This document shows positions 13,001-27,310 of a stretch of DNA of 64,000 nt, piece by piece. The first letter of the stretch is position 1; each line of letters opens with the position of its first letter. The DNA lies in NCBI GenBank assembly GCA_035235625.1, contig CP141142.1, positions 39,008,995 through 39,072,994 on the forward strand, written 5' to 3'. The notes under the pieces are model-generated. The model was not told where the DNA came from, did not search any database, and was given only the letters and a program-made list of their open reading frames with translations. The position numbers and the translations under genes are program-made. Origin of the DNA: Saururus chinensis. Lineage: Eukaryota; Streptophyta; Magnoliopsida; Piperales; Saururaceae.

Positions 13001-14640
13001 CTATCTCCAACCACCTATTTACATCATGCGCCGTATTCATAAGACTATGGTTCCATCCCATAGGTGGTAGAAGCCATGCCTTCATGGTCATGTGAGTAGT
13101 GTGCCTTCCTAACTTTCTATTGGATAAGGGACTAAGATTAGTGATGCCACCGATGAACAACCCAAATTTAACTCGTGTTAAATTTGTTAAACCCAAACCA
13201 ACCCATCTTGTCCAGTTTAGAATATAAAATATTTATTTATTATTTAATAATTACCAAATTATTAAATAATATAAGATTTTAAATAATTATTTAGTTATCT
13301 TTTATCTATAAAATTTTTTTAACTTATTTTAAAAATAAATAAATAAATTTATTTATAGCCTTAGTCTAGCAAGTCGGGTTACATAAAATGTGGACCCAAA
13401 CCGAATAGTTATTAATGTTCAAATTAGAAATCCAAACCCAATCAATTAGTGTCACACCCCCCTTTTTTATATATAATTTTTTTGTGAAATATATTTTTTT
13501 CTTTTAAAAGAAAATATCTTAAATCCATCTTAAAAATATACAAAATAAATTATTAAAATAAAAAATTAGGGGTATGAGTATCATCTATCTTCACAATCAT
13601 TTGAATGTGATAAAAATAACTCTAATAAATATTTATAAAATTATTCTATTAAAATATTCATTGGACCCACAAGTTCACAACTGTCATTTAACAACATCAA
13701 AACCAATGAAAAAGAAATTGCACACTTATATGCCTAATCAAACTTAGCTGAAGAATCTTCATAATGTAGAGTAGATCTTCACTACATCTATAGCCTTCAC
13801 ATACCTTTGAGTCTCAACGTGAACACCTACACCACAAAGGATGCTGAGTATACAAGCCCAATATTAAAGACTTATAAAAATTTGATCAACATATCATATA
13901 ATTCTCGTTAAAAAATAAGTCGATTCATCACTATATAAAAGAATACATACCTTTTATATTAATCATTTTATTCATAAAAAAACCCTTACAAAAGGTTATG
14001 TAGACATGATGACCTCATCTAGGAGTTTCGCACTCCTAGATATTGGACCATTACATAATGACCTCAATGCTCTAAAGTGTGCCTCTCCCCATCTATGCTA
14101 TGAAGAAAAGCTCACTAGGGCTTATAGACCCTAGTCTTAAATTTTAACATGATCATCAAAACCTATTGTATTGCACTACGTTGGGAATAATCATCTTTTA
14201 ATGCTCTAGTCAAGTCAAACATAATTCTCTGGCTAGGGAAGTGGCTCTACATATTTCTTATTTTTAGAGAGCTGGAAGACTTTGGTCATTTTTCATACCA
14301 ACCCCCTTCTGTCTATATAGGCAACAACTCACTTTTGGAGCCAAGGCACCAAGAATTCCTACGACCTTGGTTGTCGTATATATAGTCTTTTGCGTACCCA
14401 TTCATCACAATCAATAGCCTCATACACATGCATTGAGGATTTCAACCCCTAAATAATATATGCATAATTGATCTTTCATCCACTTCACACATCACATCAA
14501 AAATCATTCTATAGCATACATTAGCTATAATCACAATGAAATTCACAATTATATATTCCATTTGTATCATTTTCGACTTGTCAATGACCCCACCAATGAC
14601 CATTAGTGAATGTCGAACCTTGATGATAGTGACTATGAGG
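13001..14640. other. AT-rich sequence without a recognisable gene
   Basis: Very AT-rich at 13210-13350 and 13450-13650. A possible LTR end (TGTCACACCCCCC) lies at 13450, but I found no partner terminus or target duplication. Confidence 0.4.
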
Positions 14641-14649
14641 TCTATCTGT

Positions 14650-14995
14650 AACCTCATGTTCGGGTCGAGACCTCGTTAATAACCATTGGCAAGTTCACCG
14701 ATGCATCAAACCCATATCAATGTATCGATAACCTTACAGACGGGTCGGCACCCTCATTGATAGCCATTGGTGAGCACCGACTCATCGAATATCACTGATA
14801 GAGATGTTAATCTCTATTAGTGACATCACAAACAGGTCGGCAGCCTCACTGATAATCATCGGTGAGTTCACCGACATGTCGACTATCGCCGACAAAGTTA
14901 TTAATCTCTATCAGTAACTCACATATTGGTTGGTGCCCTCTTTAATAATCATAAGTGAGTTCACTGACATGTCAAACCCTACCAACATTGGAATA
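14650..14995. repeat. Imperfect tandem repeat, about 110 bp, three to four copies
   Basis: Each unit carries 'gggtcggcaccctcattgat', 'catcggtgagttcaccgac' and a 'tgatagagatgttaatctct'-like tail. The CCGAC/GGTGA vocabulary is like the subterminal arrays of CACTA transposons, and the adjacent 880-bp repeat shares it. Confidence 0.6.
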
Positions 14996-15382
14996 ACACT
15001 ATTGTCTCATTCTCATTGACGCATCATTCACACTATTGATACCAAAAACCACATGCATGCTTGAACACTATGCATCTTCTTCCTTTTGTCGGTGCAACTA
15101 CCAACATATTGGTGACTTCATCGATGATCAAAATTATGCCAAGATGCTCTCTTTTGTTTCGAAAACCCATATGTATATATAAACTCATTGAAAATCTTTC
15201 ATAAAAGAAGAAATCATCAACCCAAACCATAGTTTTACTTTCTGATAGAGTAAAACCCATGAATTTGACTCAAAAGACTATAAAGCTCACTTCAATTAAC
15301 TTTTATTTAACACAAATCACGAAAAGCATGATAGAAATTCAAAATTACATCAATTTGAGAAAATCTTAAGTTCCAAAAGTCA

Positions 15383-16267
15383 TACAACCTTGAAATGCGA
15401 GCATCACCAAATTTTCAGCCTTCACCTCATTCCCAATCTTCCGCTGCTCTCTTCTCCAGCCGCAAGTCTCCCTTTGGACTCCTTTTTCTTCTTCTCATGC
15501 GATTCCTAAGCCATAAATACTATCATAACTACCAATGAAATCCGAAACTAATTAACTGCTTTGTATTCTAGAGTAATTGCGTGCATGTAATTACCATTAG
15601 TAAATTTATCAACACATCAATGAGTCTACCAATGAAAATTTCCTAAGTTCCATCAACAAATCCATCGCCACGTTGATGGGTCACCGTTGACTAATAATTT
15701 ATACTATTTTCTTAAATAAAATGGAATGTTATAATTAGGGATGGGTCGGTTTAAGTTTTCCCCTATACCTAGCCCAAGTGACATCCCTAATACATAATGA
15801 TATACACCCAATGAATGTATTCGACAAAACCCTCCAGCTCGGTTTTGATTGAATAGAACATGTGGGCCTTACACAAAGTTTACTTGCATCCACATTTTTT
15901 GTCCACTTAAGACTCACTTGAAAGGTTTTATTGGACAAATTCATTAGGTAGTTATCATTTTCAAGAGGGTAATGTGGTTGATGTTTTGGCAAGGGTTTTA
16001 TTCAATAGAATTGTTGGGTAATTTTCTTTTGAAGGCTAATGTGGTTGATGTTCTCACCAACTTGGCCTTAGACTAGTGTCATTTCCCCCCTCCCCTCTTC
16101 CTTGTAAAACCCTTGCTTGCTGACTAATATGGTCGGGTGGTAGATAACCGTTGTTTCCCAAAAGCTCAAACTATTAAGCAACATAAACCTTGTTTATTTA
16201 TTTTATACTCCAACACCCCTCTTTACATGCATATGCAACAAGGGGAACACAATTAACCTATAAATGC
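15383..16267. repeat. 880-bp dispersed repeat, copy 2
   Basis: Direct copy of 4366-5245, with only scattered substitutions and small indels visible by eye. Its presence outside the giant LTR shows that the unit is an independent repeat. It continues to the right with 'cctccaacaaggcc', unlike copy 1, so the shared boundary is at about 'cctataaatg'. Confidence 0.75.
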
Positions 16268-16691
16268 CTCCAACAAGGCCAGAACCTAGACCTCTAGATT
16301 GTTTCCCAATAGCTCAGAGTTGTTAGGAAGAACCCTTATTTATTTTATCTTCCAACAATGCTTTTCCTAAGATGGTTGCTGGGGTTGTTTTTTAATTTTC
16401 TCTCTCTTTCGTGTGCCCTTTCAAGCACTGGAATAAAAAAAAAACTATATTTTTATAAATCATGTCTAGTTTGAAAGGAGAATATGGCATATTCTTTCAG
16501 AGTGAGGCTTCCCATCAGACTGGTGGAGAACTAACTTGTAAGCTGATGTATTTTCTCTATACAAGCCAATATTTGTAGGATGTATAACAATATAAAACTC
16601 CCAACCAACCTTTGTTTTCTAAATATCTTCATTTGTCGTATACTGCTGCATATAAAAATGGCCTGGAAGTTAGCTTTATTTTCACTGAAGA

Positions 16692-16928
16692 GAAGAAGCA
16701 AATTATTAGTTATAAATATTAATTTCCATCAACAGCATAATCGCTAAAATGGAGACTTTATCCATAGTTTCATTTACACAAAGTCGAGAAAAATGTAATC
16801 AGTACAATGCTGAAGAAGCAAATTGTTAATTAGAATTAATTTTCATCAACAGCATAATAGCTAAAATGGAGACTTTCTCCATAGTTTCATTTACACAAAT
16901 TCGAGAAAAATGCAATCAGTACAATGCT
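16692..16928. repeat. Two-copy tandem duplication, about 120 bp each
   Basis: Units 16692-16811 and 16812-16928 both run from 'gaagaagcaaatt' through 'catcaacagcataat', 'ggagactt' and 'cagtacaatgct'. They lie just beyond the 3' end of the kinase gene and may fall in its 3' UTR or terminator region. Confidence 0.85.
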
Positions 16929-17040
16929 TCTATTTTCCGCACACATACAAACCAACCCTAGACAAGCAAATTAATCAAATACAACAAAAACCAATATAAA
17001 TTCTTATTGAGCATGACTGATTTTCCACATATCAATGCAG

Positions 17041-19682
<2,642 letters not shown>

Positions 19683-19760
19683 CTCTTTTCCCAACAGAAT
19701 AGGAGAATTGAAGGAGATGAAGAAGGTGAGAAAGAGAGGTGTGCTGTGTTTACTCTGTTT
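19683..19760 (-). promoter_or_regulatory. CT-rich 5' leader of the MAP kinase
   Basis: Directly upstream of the start codon the minus strand is strongly pyrimidine rich (CACCTCTCTTTCTCACC and similar), typical of plant 5' UTRs. No clear TATA box is seen within the next 150 bp, so the transcription start is not fixed. Confidence 0.4.
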
Positions 19761-19984
19761 TAAAAGTGTTTTTAAAATGGGAAGAAGGGGAAAAGGTGAC
19801 TGGGAAGAAAGTGAGAGGAAAACGCGGGAGAACGCGTTTGGACGCGATGGACGGCTGAGATTTGCGCCGCCGGGTCTTTACCCCCGTGTGTTGACCATCG
19901 CCTTTTGTCCTTTTTTAATTTTGTTTGGCAGCTCCCATCATCCACCACCTCACCCCGTTAAGCCCTTTCTAATGTGATATGGAT

Positions 19985-22900
19985 TTGTCATTGACTTACT
20001 ATGTTAGATTTACTTTCCAAAAATCAATGCCTAATTTCGTGATCTAAGGCATGGATCTATTATTAATTAATTTAAATGATGATTTGTCTCACTAAATTTA
20101 ATTGTTTTGAGAATAATGACCTACTAGTTGCGTAGGATGTGGTCGGCATTGCAAGTTAGGATGCTGGCTTATGAAAACCCTGACCCCAATTGTTTTGGAG
20201 TTAGATTTTAGATTTGTACATGAATAATCCGGTCTTGTTGGGATTAGGTTTTAGCTGACCCAAACCGCCAAACCTCTCTTTTTAAAAATTATAGTGTGAA
20301 AGAGTTCAGTTAGTATACGCCCCCACTTATGTACATTGGCATGTACCACAGTGTTACTTGATCTAATGATAGAATATTAAAATACGGGGCAGGTAGGTTT
20401 GAATCACCTGCCTTAGTGGCTTGTGGTGTCTTAGTTCACACGAAGCTCATGAAGTACGACATATTCAATTTTTCTATAATAAAAATGATATATTAAACTA
20501 TTACAATACACACACAAAAAATCCTCCATGAACGCCTCATAACGGAACTGAGGAAGAGAACCGGAGTTGTAATTAGTTGGTAAACTTTGTCGGCCATCTA
20601 TTATGAGAAACCGATGGTGCACATATTTCACACAAAAACACAAATTGTGCACGAAGTCTATTCGCTTATGTATGCGCCATCGATCTTCTTCTCCTTATGG
20701 ATGACTGACAAAGCTTTACTAGCTTCACGAGCTGATCATGACTCAAAGAACCTAACAACTTAGATAATTAATCACCCTATTTCCTTATATGTGCATTTGA
20801 AGGATACCAGGTGAATAAAAATCCTTTTGCAAGTTTTTATCAGGGATATAATTCTATTTATGTATAATGGAATGGAAGTAGAGATATTTTTTATGATATT
20901 AATAACAGTTAAAGGGTCTCCCTAGACAATGATAATATGTAGACATCTAGCCAACAACATACCTAGGAGGCAAGTAGTTGCTAACCCAATTTAGATTATA
21001 TTCCCTTAGTTTTATATTAATAGCTTAATTTAATTTTTTAAAATAAATTAAAATTAATTTATTTTTAAAAATTAAACAAAGAAGTAGAGGTGAGAAAAAA
21101 CTACTATAAGGCCCGAATTCAAAAAATAAATTTGTAGAAACCATGTTTGGTCGGGCGGAGTTCGGGTTTAACTAGGCTGGGTTTAGAGTAGGGGTTTGGC
21201 CTCTTTTAAATGGCGTAGGAGTCTGGTTCGGCAAAACCCAACCCAAACCGGGCGGCACCAATAATTGTAAGTACGGAAGAAGATGAGAGTGAGACACGGG
21301 ATAGGGCCGGCTATTGCCTTGTCCATTCTAGTCAAAAGTTCCTAAAGACCTGGGACACCCTTACGTTAACAAAAAAAGTTATTATAATTAATGTGCATAA
21401 AGTACTAAGAACCTTGGCATAAGTATACTTACCAATTTTCTCTTCGTAAGCTTCCAATCATACAATTCGCTGGCCCTTATTTTTTGTAATCAACGTTATG
21501 ATTCGGGGGCCATGTTAATCAGAGAATGGAATTTACATCAAATATGGAGTTTGTCTTGGGCCAATGTATTTTATAGAAAATTATATACTATATGCAAATG
21601 ACTAATCTGCTACATGAACGAAAACTCAGTGTAGGTTTTTGTCACTATTGCAATTACTAATTTTCTCATTGTAAGTTTTGTCTGGATAGTGTTAAATCTT
21701 TTAATGTTGGCTAGTGAACAAGAGCCCCCTCACCGTCAAATATGGCCATGGGCAACTCTTAACTATGATCTAACGATTAAGGGCTCAACTCACTAATTAG
21801 CACTAAATTTTTCTTGTATCATAATTTACTTCCAATTTCCTCTTTGATATCGTCAACATTTTTTATTCAGCCACTATTAACATTGTGGTTAAGACCGTTG
21901 TGGACGAGTTGCCCGGAGAGAACCAGGAACTCACCCGGGCCGACTTGACTCAGCCAAGTCAAGTTACTAGCAAATAAGGAAAATTATTGAAAGATGTCAA
22001 TTTAGATTACAATCCCTTTGTCTCATAGCTTATGTATTACGCAATTCTAAATTTTTTTGCCAATTTTGAAGTATCCTTGATCAACATCTTCAAATAAACA
22101 AGGCCGACTGCCAATTAGTGCTCATTATAGACTGAGACAAATATTTAGAAAATTTGCCCATCTTGGATTGGTTTTAACGTTTATAGTCTAGCATTACCCC
22201 ATATATCACCTAATTTGAAGTGGACTTAACTCACATCATATAAGTTAAGAAGCAATTGTCCACTTCATTTAGAGCAAGGAATGAAATTATATACGGTGCA
22301 TGAGACCTCCCTAAAGTTGCCTCTGAGAATTTACTAAAATATAGACGTTGCTTTTCAAAATCAGTACTGCACTAGCATTGAGTTCCACTCACGATGATAA
22401 TTCCGTGGGGCTGTCATGGCATAAGATATTATCATTTATAAACTTTGCCCACAAATCAAGGTTACCTAAATGGATTTGGATTCATCCCATGGGTAAATGG
22501 ACGTTGGTGCATCACTCAAATGTCAATTCAACTAAGCAATTTTACGGGGGATGACATGAACGTAAGTGTTGCAAGTTGTCGGATTGAGAAACAACGACGC
22601 ATATTAATAATAGAAAGACAAACCCACTTGCCCCTTGAGTAACCTGCGCTGTTAAATTTTACAAAATCAAAATTATTCAGTTTGTGATGCTCGAGCTCAC
22701 TTGATACGCATGAGCCCAGGGTTTGTTGAATGAAAATATGATGACCTTATTACCTATGCATGCACAAAAATATAATTATGTGCTCGTACTAACCGCATTC
22801 CACAGAAAAGTTTGTTCTTTATTAATAGCCCTATTTTGTTTAATTTATATGGTTGAGTACCTTAAAAAAAATATTATAAATTTATTTTTCTTTTTTTAGA

Positions 22901-23598
22901 TGTAAGTTTTGTCATTTAGTAAAAAATATTATTTTCCTAAACGTAGGAGGGAGTATAACTTTTTTCACTAACATATGAAAAAAATATTAAAAAAAAAAAA
23001 GGACAAGAGGGCAAAAATGTAAATTTCAACTTGTTTTGTTTCCCCAGCGACTTCCTTAACGCAACATTCTCAGAAAGTATAGACCAATCCGCGTATGGAA
23101 ACCTGCGCGGCGAACCATCCAAGAAGCGTTCATGTAATGTCAAACGCTCTCAAGTCTTACACGAAACAGGGTCATAGAAAATTCTCATGTCCATATATCT
23201 TGTAAGGTCAATTAACTAATTCTTGTTTCCTTCTTGTACGTCGAAAATTTTAATCTTGGCGTATTCTGCAACTCATTATTTTAATCTGCATGGGCTATAG
23301 AACAGAAGCTTCGCACTAATTTCCTCCACATTTCTGTCAATGGATGAAAAGACAAAAAATATCCTCCTCGTCAACCAAGAAATCTCTCCTCTCATTCTCT
23401 TTTCCACATTTGACTGCCTGCTTCCACAGTCTTTGCTAATAAATCCTTTTTGGTCAGGCTAAGAAGAGTGAACCTATCCTCCAAATCAATCAACCACAAA
23501 ATAGTCTGCTCTTTCCTTCTTAAAGTGAAAATTTCTTCCAGATTTATTGCCTACTGATAACCACCGAACGTGCACTGCACAAGCTTGCCCAAATGGTG
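19985..23598. other. Intergenic sequence between kinase and copia element
   Basis: No gene recognised. A decayed end of a Stowaway/Tourist-like MITE is suggested by 'gtaggagggagtata' at about 22945. A 'ggtttgaatcacc' box-B-like word at about 20398 hints at a SINE but has no convincing box A. The remainder is AT-rich with short random frames. Confidence 0.4.
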
Positions 23599-23603
23599 AT
23601 CAT

Positions 23604-23812
23604 TGTGAAAATTTGAACTAATTCATTTCTATTACTTTGTATGTTATTTATACATTACAGAATTCATAGGGATTCAGTTCCCTTTGACTCGGTCATATTT
23701 ACAACAAGAATACCAGAGTGGTTACAACAGAGAGATGACGATTTTTCTGTTGAACCTTCCTAGTCTACGTGTCTCACATATTGAGAAAAGCTGATTCTCA
23801 GCTTTCCTTACA
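23604..23812 (-). repeat. Copia 3' LTR
   Basis: Begins TGTAAGGAAAGC and ends AAATTTTCACA on the minus strand. Compared with the 5' LTR it has an 8-bp larger tail region (extra 'aaaagctgatt'-like bases) and several single-base differences. Confidence 0.95.
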
Positions 23813-23821
23813 GCCCCCCTC
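23813..23821 (-). other. Polypurine tract of copia element
   Basis: GAGGGGGGC on the minus strand, immediately 5' of the 3' LTR, as expected for the plus-strand primer of reverse transcription. Confidence 0.85.
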
Positions 23822-23825
23822 AAGC

Positions 23826-24470
23826 TCATGAGGGAGTGTGCGCAGCATGAGCTTGTCTCTGAGCAGCAAGAAACAAGGGCTGGCCAAAGACTTGGTGAAA
23901 ATATCTGCCACTTGATGAAACCCAGGTGTGTGTGTGTGTCACTTGGATTGTTCCATTGAGAACATGTTCTCTGACGAAATGGACATCGATGTCAATGTGT
24001 TTTGTCCAAGTATGGATGACAAGATTTCTTGCTATGTATAGAGCGCTAACATTATCACATAGAATGGTTGGTATAGAGGAAAGAGGCACCCGAAGACCGC
24101 GAAGAAGATGAGTGATCCACAGGACTTCAGCGGCAGTGGTAGCAAGGGCACGATACTCAGCTTCAGAGCTAGATTGAGAAACTGTGGGTTGCTTTTTGGT
24201 AGCCCAGGAAATCAAGTTCTGACCAAGGTAAACTGCATAACCAGTGATGGATCGGCGAGTATCAGGGCAGCTAGCCCAATCAGCATCAGAATAGGCTCGT
24301 AAGGTGAGGTCCTTGGACTGATGAAACTATAGGCCAAAGGAAATAGTACCCTTAACATAGCGAAAAATACGCTTGACAGCTTCAAGATGGACTTGGTAGG
24401 GAGTGTGCATGAACTGGCATACGTGGTTGACAGCGAAAGCAAGATCAGGTCGACTGAGAGTGAGGTACTA
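23826..24470 (-). pseudogene. Copia RNase H region (broken)
   Basis: The minus-strand translation shows the copia RNase H motifs [33 protein letters not shown] and [13 protein letters not shown], ending at a stop at 23826-23828. A TAG at about 24466 (after MVGSL) and a further break near 24330 separate it from the RT frame. It would degrade the RNA strand of the RNA-DNA hybrid in a functional element. Confidence 0.9.
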
Positions 24471-25340
24471 GAGACTCCCCACCATTTGCCTATAGGAAGA
24501 TGCATCTACAAGAGGTGATAATCCGTGAGCAAAAAGGTGGAGTCCTGCTGCAAGAGGGCTTTTAGCAGGCTTAACACCAGATAAATCAAACCGCTCCAAG
24601 AGTTGGAGAGCATAATGGGCTTGAGAAAGCATCAAAGAGGAGTCAGACATGTGAACCTGCATTCCAAGAAATAAATGTAAAGGACCTAGGTCCTTCATAT
24701 CAAAAGCTATGGACAACTTGGCACTGAGCCTCTTGAGGAGGTGGGAAGACGAGCCAGTGAGAATGATGTCGTCGACATATAGCAATAGTAGAATAGTTTG
24801 AGATTCATGTTGCCAGAGGAACAAAGATGTATCAAATGGGCATCCAACAAATCCAAGTTGAAGAAGAAAACCTGTGAATTTAGTGTACCACACCCTTGGC
24901 GCCTGCTTGAGCCCATACAAAGCCTTGTGCAAGCGATAGACATGAGAGGGATGCATAGAATCCACAAAGCCAGGAGGTTGCTGGAGATAGACTTCCTCTT
25001 GAAGATCGCCATGGAGAAATGCATTCTTAACATCTAGTTGTTGAAGAGGCCAGTCATAGGTAGTAGCAAGAGCAAGAATCAGACGTATAGTAGTGGCCTT
25101 GACAACTGGACTAAATGTCTCCTCAAAATCAAAACATGCCCGTTGATTATAGCCCTTGGCCACAAGTCGGTCTTTGTAGCATTCCACAGAACCATCCGCA
25201 TGAAGTTTGACTTTAAAAACCCACTTGCATCCGACCACGTTCATAGAAGGCTGAAATGGAACTAGGGTCCATATTTCATTACGTTGAAGAGCAATGATTT
25301 CATCCTGCATAGCCTGGACCCACCATGGGTCCTTAGCAGC
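24468..25340 (-). pseudogene. Copia reverse transcriptase domain
   Basis: Continuous frame with the classic copia RT blocks: WVFKVKLHADGSVECYKDRL, LQQLDVKNAFLHGDLQEEVY, LYGLKQAPRVWY and the catalytic YVDD in LLLLYVDDIILTG. The 387-codon open stretch reaches upstream to about 25631 through a Pro/Ser-rich linker, where a stop cuts it from integrase. The RT core itself is intact, but it has no intact protease to release it. Confidence 0.93.
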
Positions 25341-25859
25341 CTGGCGATAGGTTGTGGGCTCCACACGCATGTGTTGAGAGGCAGCAAGAATAGCTGATGG
25401 AAGAGGATGGCGGCTGGTGAGAAGACCCTTGGGCTGCCGGGTGCCATCGCGAGTCCGAGTTACCATAGGATGACGGGTGGTAGGAGCAGCAAGAAGGGAA
25501 GGAGCCGATGGGGCAACAATCTCCAAGGTGGGATGGGCTGATGCAAGGGCTGGATTGGAGGCATTCTGAATGCACCCAGAGGAGCACCCTGTAGACGGCA
25601 GGGCTGAAGGAAGTGTCGCAGCAGGCTCCAAGTTCTGTGAAGGCTACAACACCATGGTTGAAGATGGCGGTGGAGGTGCTGGACGACGGTGATAGACCTT
25701 AAGTGGTGCCATAGAGGAAGTGGGAGCAGGTAGCGGCTGGGAAAGCAAGACTGGGGGTGCAACATCAGAGTCCAGCAAGATGTCGTTAAGTAAGGTCCTG
25801 GGAAAACGCTGCACTTTGAACTAAGAGGTAGGAGATCATCCAAGAGCGCCCTTGGTGGA

Positions 25860-26840
25860 AAAAGGAAACACCTGTTCAACAAAGGAAACATGGCGTGAAA
25901 TATATAAGCGACCGGTGATAGGGTTGAGGCATTGATATCCCTTGTGACACCCACTGTAGCCCAAGAAAATACACTAGACGGTCTTGTAATCAAGTTTTCC
26001 CCGTCCAAACTGTTGAAGGTAGGGATAACAAGCACACCCAAATGTCCGAAGATGATCATAAGTAGGCTTAGACTTAAACAAAATCTCGTAAGGTGACTTG
26101 CCGGCAAGAGTCTTGGATGGAAGACAATTAATCAAATACACTGCAGTGGAGAAGCAATACTGCCAAAAATCTTTAGTAAGATGGGCATGGGCCATTAGAG
26201 TAAGTCTTGTTTCGACCACGTGACGGTGCTTCCGCTCAGCCATGCCATTTTGTTCTAGTGTTCCAGGGCAAGAGAGGAGATGAATAATGCCTTGTGTCTG
26301 AAGAAAATTCTGAAGAGTATGGCTGATATACTCTCCTCCACCATCTGATTGAACGACTTGGACCTTTGCATCAAATGCTGAAGGTAATGGAGGAAGTTAA
26401 TAAATATATATGGAACTTCATATTTTCGACGCATTGGGAAAAACCAGGTAAAGCGGGAGCATTCGTCCATGATTAATAAATAGTATCAAAAACCTTCAAG
26501 AGAGGGGACAGGAGAGGGTCCCCATACATCAGTGTGCAAATTACTAAAACAAGTACTGGAATAAGAAACACGTCTTTCAAATGGTAATTTTGATACTTTT
26601 CCAAGTTTACAACTATCACAAGCATTATTAGAAAGAGACATAGAAAAGTGAAGAGATGAAGCCAGTGTCTTCATTATGGTGGGAGAGGGGTGACCCAAAC
26701 GGGCATGCCACACTTCAGAACCAGCTTTATGGGAGAGAAGGCTAACAGGTTGCTTGTCATCAGCTACTGGAGCACCAACACGGTAGAGACCACCCATTCT
26801 AGGTCCGGCCAAAAGTATCCGTCCACTCTGCACATCATTA
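25860..26840 (-). pseudogene. Copia integrase region (broken)
   Basis: Pieces in order along the minus strand are the GAG-pre-integrase motif WHARLGHPSPTIMK, the zinc-binding CDSCKLGK, the core start HTDVWGPSPVPS, DECSRFTWFFPM, then EQNGMAERKHRHVVE and LINCLPSKTLAGKSPYE. At least two frame changes and stops (near 26250-26480) separate the pieces. In a live element this enzyme inserts the cDNA into the chromosome. Confidence 0.9.
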
Positions 26841-26915
26841 AGAGTAAACCCCCATGCATAAAAAATGAAACAACAATTGTTGTCCCGAGTAAACTGTGAT
26901 ACACTGAGAAGATTC

Positions 26916-27310
26916 TTAGTAAGACCAGGAACGAAGAGAACTTTTTTCCAATTTAGGAGAGGCAGGGAATAAAGTAACAGAACCAGTATGAGAAATAGGT
27001 AGAGCTACACCGTTGCCTACATAAACTTTATCTGGACCGGAGTAAGGAGTTATACCATCAATTTGGGCAGAATTGGAAGTCATGTGATTCGTTGCTCCAG
27101 TGTATGGGTACCAACCGTTGTCATGTTGGTCAGCCAAGTGAAGTGCAGAGAAGGACTGAATGGGAGCGGAAGAGCCAGCCTGACAAGCATAAGCCTTGTG
27201 ATTTGGATGGCCACAGCGATAGCAATAGACAGAAGAATAGTCACCATTGATCTGGGCAGCACGAGGACGCCCACGGTGGGACCCATCACGTCCCCTGCCT
27301 GGCGTCATTG
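26916..27310 (-). pseudogene. Copia zinc knuckle and protease with lost catalytic Asp
   Basis: A CX2CX4HX4C knuckle reads CYRCGHPNHKAYAC at about 27185-27226. Further along, WYPYTGATNHMT marks the protease active site, where the family has Asp-Thr/Ser-Gly; the Asp codon is a Tyr codon (TAC on the minus strand, 27102-27104). The protease is therefore predicted inactive. Confidence 0.88.

Noticed and set aside
12699..13196. 165-codon minus-strand frame
   Set aside because: It is the antisense shadow of a LINE fragment recognised on the plus strand.
13450..15380. Possible LTR starting TGTCACACCCCCC
   Set aside because: No partner terminus or target duplication found; only the first few bases look like an LTR end.
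20380..20420. Box-B-like GGTTTGAATCACC suggesting a SINE or tRNA
   Set aside because: No matching box A at the right distance, no cloverleaf and no poly(A)-type tail seen.
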